From: an uncultured Clostridium sp.
GTDB taxonomy: Bacteria; Bacillota; Clostridia; Lachnospirales; Lachnospiraceae
Length of the DNA stretch: 64,000 nt
NCBI GenBank assembly: GCA_946498245.1
Contig: CAMMNN010000006.1
Span: 40,247 to 104,246 of the forward strand
Reading direction: 5' to 3'
How positions within the stretch are numbered: position 1 is the first letter of the stretch; every line of letters begins with the position of its first letter. The position numbers were made by a program, and so were the translations under genes. This document shows positions 62,183 through 64,000 of the stretch, piece after piece. The notes under the pieces were generated by a model. It did not search any database. It was not told the origin of the DNA and was given only the letters and a program-made list of their open reading frames with translations.

Positions 62183-62848
62183 TCACCGGATCCTCTTGTC
62201 ATTGACTTTTGACAATTTCATAAAGGACTCCTGAATGATCTGGACAATGATTACCATAATGGCTACGGTAATAAACATAATCTCTGTTTCGTACCGGTAG
62301 TAGCCGTAGTTAATGGCAATGGTTCCCAAACCGCCTGCTCCTACGAAGCCGCCCATGGCCGTATAGCCTAAAATCGTTGTAACGGAAATGGCTGCCCCGA
62401 TTAAAAGGGAAGGTTTGGACTCCGGAAGCAAAACTTTATAAATAATCTGCCAGGTGGAAGCTCCCATGGATTTAGCCGCTTCAATGACTCCGCCGTCCAC
62501 TTCCCGGAAGGAAGATTCCACCATGCGGGCGATGTAAGGCGCTCCCGCCACAATCAGGGGAAATACCAGGGCGTTGGGGCCGATGGTAGTTCCCACCACT
62601 TTTCTGGTCACAGGAATCAGCATAATGGCCAGAATGATAAAGGGAACTGACCGCAAAAGGTTAATGAGTAATCCCAGGATTTTTTCTACTGCCGGGATAG
62701 GTTTAATGCCGTCCTTTGCCGTCACCACCAGGATCACTCCCAGGGGGATTCCAATAATATAAGAAAAAATCGAGGACATGGCTACCATATATATGGTTTC
62801 CCAAATGCCCGTGCCTAACATTTTCCAGGTTGTCGCATCAAATTGCAT
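62183..62848 (-). CDS. metI: Methionine ABC transporter permease
   Basis: The 221-residue permease has five to six helices and the EAA loop EAAKSMGASTWQIIYKVLLPE split near residues 130-150. It overlaps metN by 11 bases and is followed by metQ after a short gap with a small hairpin (GCAGC/GCTGC). Confidence 0.95.
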   Translation of the reverse strand: MQFDATTWKMLGTGIWETIYMVAMSSIFSYIIGIPLGVILVVTAKDGIKPIPAVEKILGLLINLLRSVPFIILAIMLIPVTRKVVGTTIGPNALVFPLIVAGAPYIARMVESSFREVDGGVIEAAKSMGASTWQIIYKVLLPESKPSLLIGAAISVTTILGYTAMGGFVGAGGLGTIAINYGYYRYETEIMFITVAIMVIIVQIIQESFMKLSKVNDKRIR

Positions 62849-63854
62849 CTTCCTTCACCTCCTCATAGGGTACTCCCATGGTACTGAGATAATTGGTCAC
62901 TCTTCTGGCTTCCGCCTCGTCTTCCGGAAGCTGGATAATCATCTGGCCCATGGCCGTTCCTCCCAAATCCTTGGTGGCCGCATACATAATATTTACTGTC
63001 GTTTTGCAGGCTAAAATCATATTGGCCAGAATGGGTTCCGAAGACGCTCTTCCGTCAAAAATAATCCGGATCTGGCGGCTGCCGCTGAAATCGCCGTGTT
63101 CCACAGCGTCTCCCAAAATTAACTGCCGCCCGATTTTGGATTTAGGCTGAGAGAAAATATCGGCAACCTTTCCCACTTCCGCAATGTGGCTCTGGTCAAT
63201 AATGGCCACCCTGTCGCAGATGGCTTCAATAACAGCCATTTCGTGAGTAATGACGATAACCGTTACTCCCAAATCCTCATTAATCTGCTTTAAAAGCTGC
63301 AGAATGGATTTGGTCGTATTGGGATCCAGGGCGCTGGTGGCTTCGTCGCACAAAAGGACTTTGGGATTGGTAGCCAAGGCTCTGGCAATGGCCACTCTCT
63401 GTTTCTGTCCGCCGGAGAGCTGAGCCGGATAGGCTTTCATACGATCTTCCAGGCCCACCATTTTCAGAAGCTCCTCGGCCCGCTTTCTGGCCTCCGCCTT
63501 AGGCACTCCGGCGATTTCCAGAGGGAAGCAGACGTTTCGCAGGACGTTTCTCTGGGCCAGCAGATTAAACTGCTGAAAAATCATTCCCATAGACCTTCTG
63601 GCCGTTCTTCTTCCTTTTTCGTCTAAAGCCCCCAGGTCCTGGTTTTCAAAAAGCACTTTTCCCGACGTAGGCAGTTCCAGGAAATTGATGCAGCGGACCA
63701 AAGTACTTTTTCCGGCTCCTGACAGGCCGATAATGCCGAATATCTCTCCCTTTTTAATTTTCAGATTAATATCATCTAAGGCAGTAACCGGACCGTTGGC
63801 AGTGGAAAACTGCTTTCCCAGGCCCTTCAGCTCGATGATAGGCTCCCATTCCAT
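62838..63854 (-). CDS. metN: Methionine ABC transporter ATP-binding protein
   Basis: The 338-residue ATPase has Walker A GLSGAGKST near residue 43, the signature LSGGQKQRVAIARAL, Walker B LLCDEATSALD and a C-terminal NIL/ACT-like domain (about 265-338) that senses methionine. It is the first gene of the operon. Upstream lie repeat copy E and a group II intron end; no SAM riboswitch was recognised in the roughly 100 visible bases. Confidence 0.96.
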   Translation of the reverse strand: MEWEPIIELKGLGKQFSTANGPVTALDDINLKIKKGEIFGIIGLSGAGKSTLVRCINFLELPTSGKVLFENQDLGALDEKGRRTARRSMGMIFQQFNLLAQRNVLRNVCFPLEIAGVPKAEARKRAEELLKMVGLEDRMKAYPAQLSGGQKQRVAIARALATNPKVLLCDEATSALDPNTTKSILQLLKQINEDLGVTVIVITHEMAVIEAICDRVAIIDQSHIAEVGKVADIFSQPKSKIGRQLILGDAVEHGDFSGSRQIRIIFDGRASSEPILANMILACKTTVNIMYAATKDLGGTAMGQMIIQLPEDEAEARRVTNYLSTMGVPYEEVKEDAI

Positions 63855-63880
63855 GGCAATCTCTTCCTTTCTCTTATATA

Positions 63881-63949
63881 ACCTCTCCGCCGCAGTGTGC
63901 TCCTGCCCGGAGGGCTTTTCATTCTATAGGAAATTCTTTTCTATAGAAA
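63881..63949 (+). repeat. Palindromic repeat element, copy E (partial)
   Basis: The stretch CTCTCCGCCGCAGTG, CTCCTGCCCGGAGG and TTCTATAGGAAA ... TTTTCTATAGAA matches the second half of copy A. The right end abuts an intron 3' end. Confidence 0.65.
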
Positions 63950-64000
63950 TCGAGTAGGGGAGATTTTCTCTCCCCTCTCACACCACCGTACATGCCGTTC
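63949..64000 (-). mobile_element. 3' end of a probable group II intron (domains V-VI), cut by window edge
   Basis: Read on the minus strand, GGCATGTACGGTGGTGTGAG looks like the 3' strand of a bacterial group II intron domain V, followed by a GGGGAGAG/CTCCCC hairpin like domain VI and a 3' end CTACTCGAT. The intron body and any reverse transcriptase would lie to the right of the window. The exon junction falls directly beside repeat copy E. Confidence 0.6.

Overview
The window reads as chromosomal DNA of an anaerobic, spore-forming, low-to-medium GC Firmicute, most likely a gut Lachnospiraceae (Clostridium cluster XIVa type). The basis is a sporulation sigma-F operon with spoVA genes and a YlmC/YmxH-type spore protein, clostridial families of unknown function (DUF5716, DUF5717, DUF4364, DUF3793), a carboxyspermidine-type polyamine pathway, T-box and LicT/RAT regulation, and CUT1 and PTS glycan loci with sulfatases. 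I recognised no rRNA, tRNA or CRISPR array. Most genes lie on the minus strand.

Layout. 1-2589: a YesM/YesN-type two-component system (regulator cut by the left edge). 2773-10631: a polyamine operon, read right to left speD-speA-speE-speB-CASDH-nspC, ending in a membrane GGDEF protein. 11227-18346: a LacI regulator divergent from a GH172-lipoprotein-permease-permease-sulfatase operon; a consensus promoter overlapped by a LacI-type operator lies between them. 18490-20324: an AAA ATPase plus TOPRIM-like protein (defence candidate). 20736-24141: spoIIAA-spoIIAB-sigF, a 53-residue membrane ORF, then spoVAA-spoVAB-spoVAC, where the locus stops. 24376-28119: TPR membrane protein with a small acidic partner, an AIM24-like protein, and a DUF3793-flavodoxin pair behind two palindromes resembling DtxR-type iron boxes.

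28372-32050 is the main plus-strand island: a secreted cell-wall-binding-repeat protein broken by a G13 tract, overlapped by a GtrII-type membrane glucosyltransferase, then a lysophospholipase-like hydrolase and a GrpB protein. 32053-36239: valS and a GNAT-NUDIX fusion behind a T-box leader whose specifier appears to be GUA (Val). 36240-49173: ArsC/Spx protein, aldo/keto reductase with Fe-S motifs, a DUF5717-DUF5716-TPR cluster (actin/Hsp70-like ATPase), DUF4364, a SWIM-SNF2 helicase and argS. 49302-53205: NlpC/P60 hydrolase, efp, an aroD-aroK fusion, a YqeG-like phosphatase and nrdR. 53434-58878: licT-sulfatase-PTS EIIBC-GH1 with a RAT/terminator leader. 59189-60563: YlmC/YmxH protein and a Fic protein with a helix-turn-helix N-terminus. 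61184-63854: metNIQ. The right edge carries what looks like the 3' end of a group II intron on the minus strand.

A modular palindromic repeat of about 110-130 bp occurs in at least four or five intergenic gaps (near 10.7, 20.5, 24.2, 57.9 and 63.9 kb). The strongest leads are the G13 phase-variation candidate controlling a GtrII locus, the ATPase-TOPRIM pair placed where spoVAD/E would be expected, the DUF5717/5716 cluster, the double polyamine route with its co-transcribed GGDEF protein, and the repeat family.
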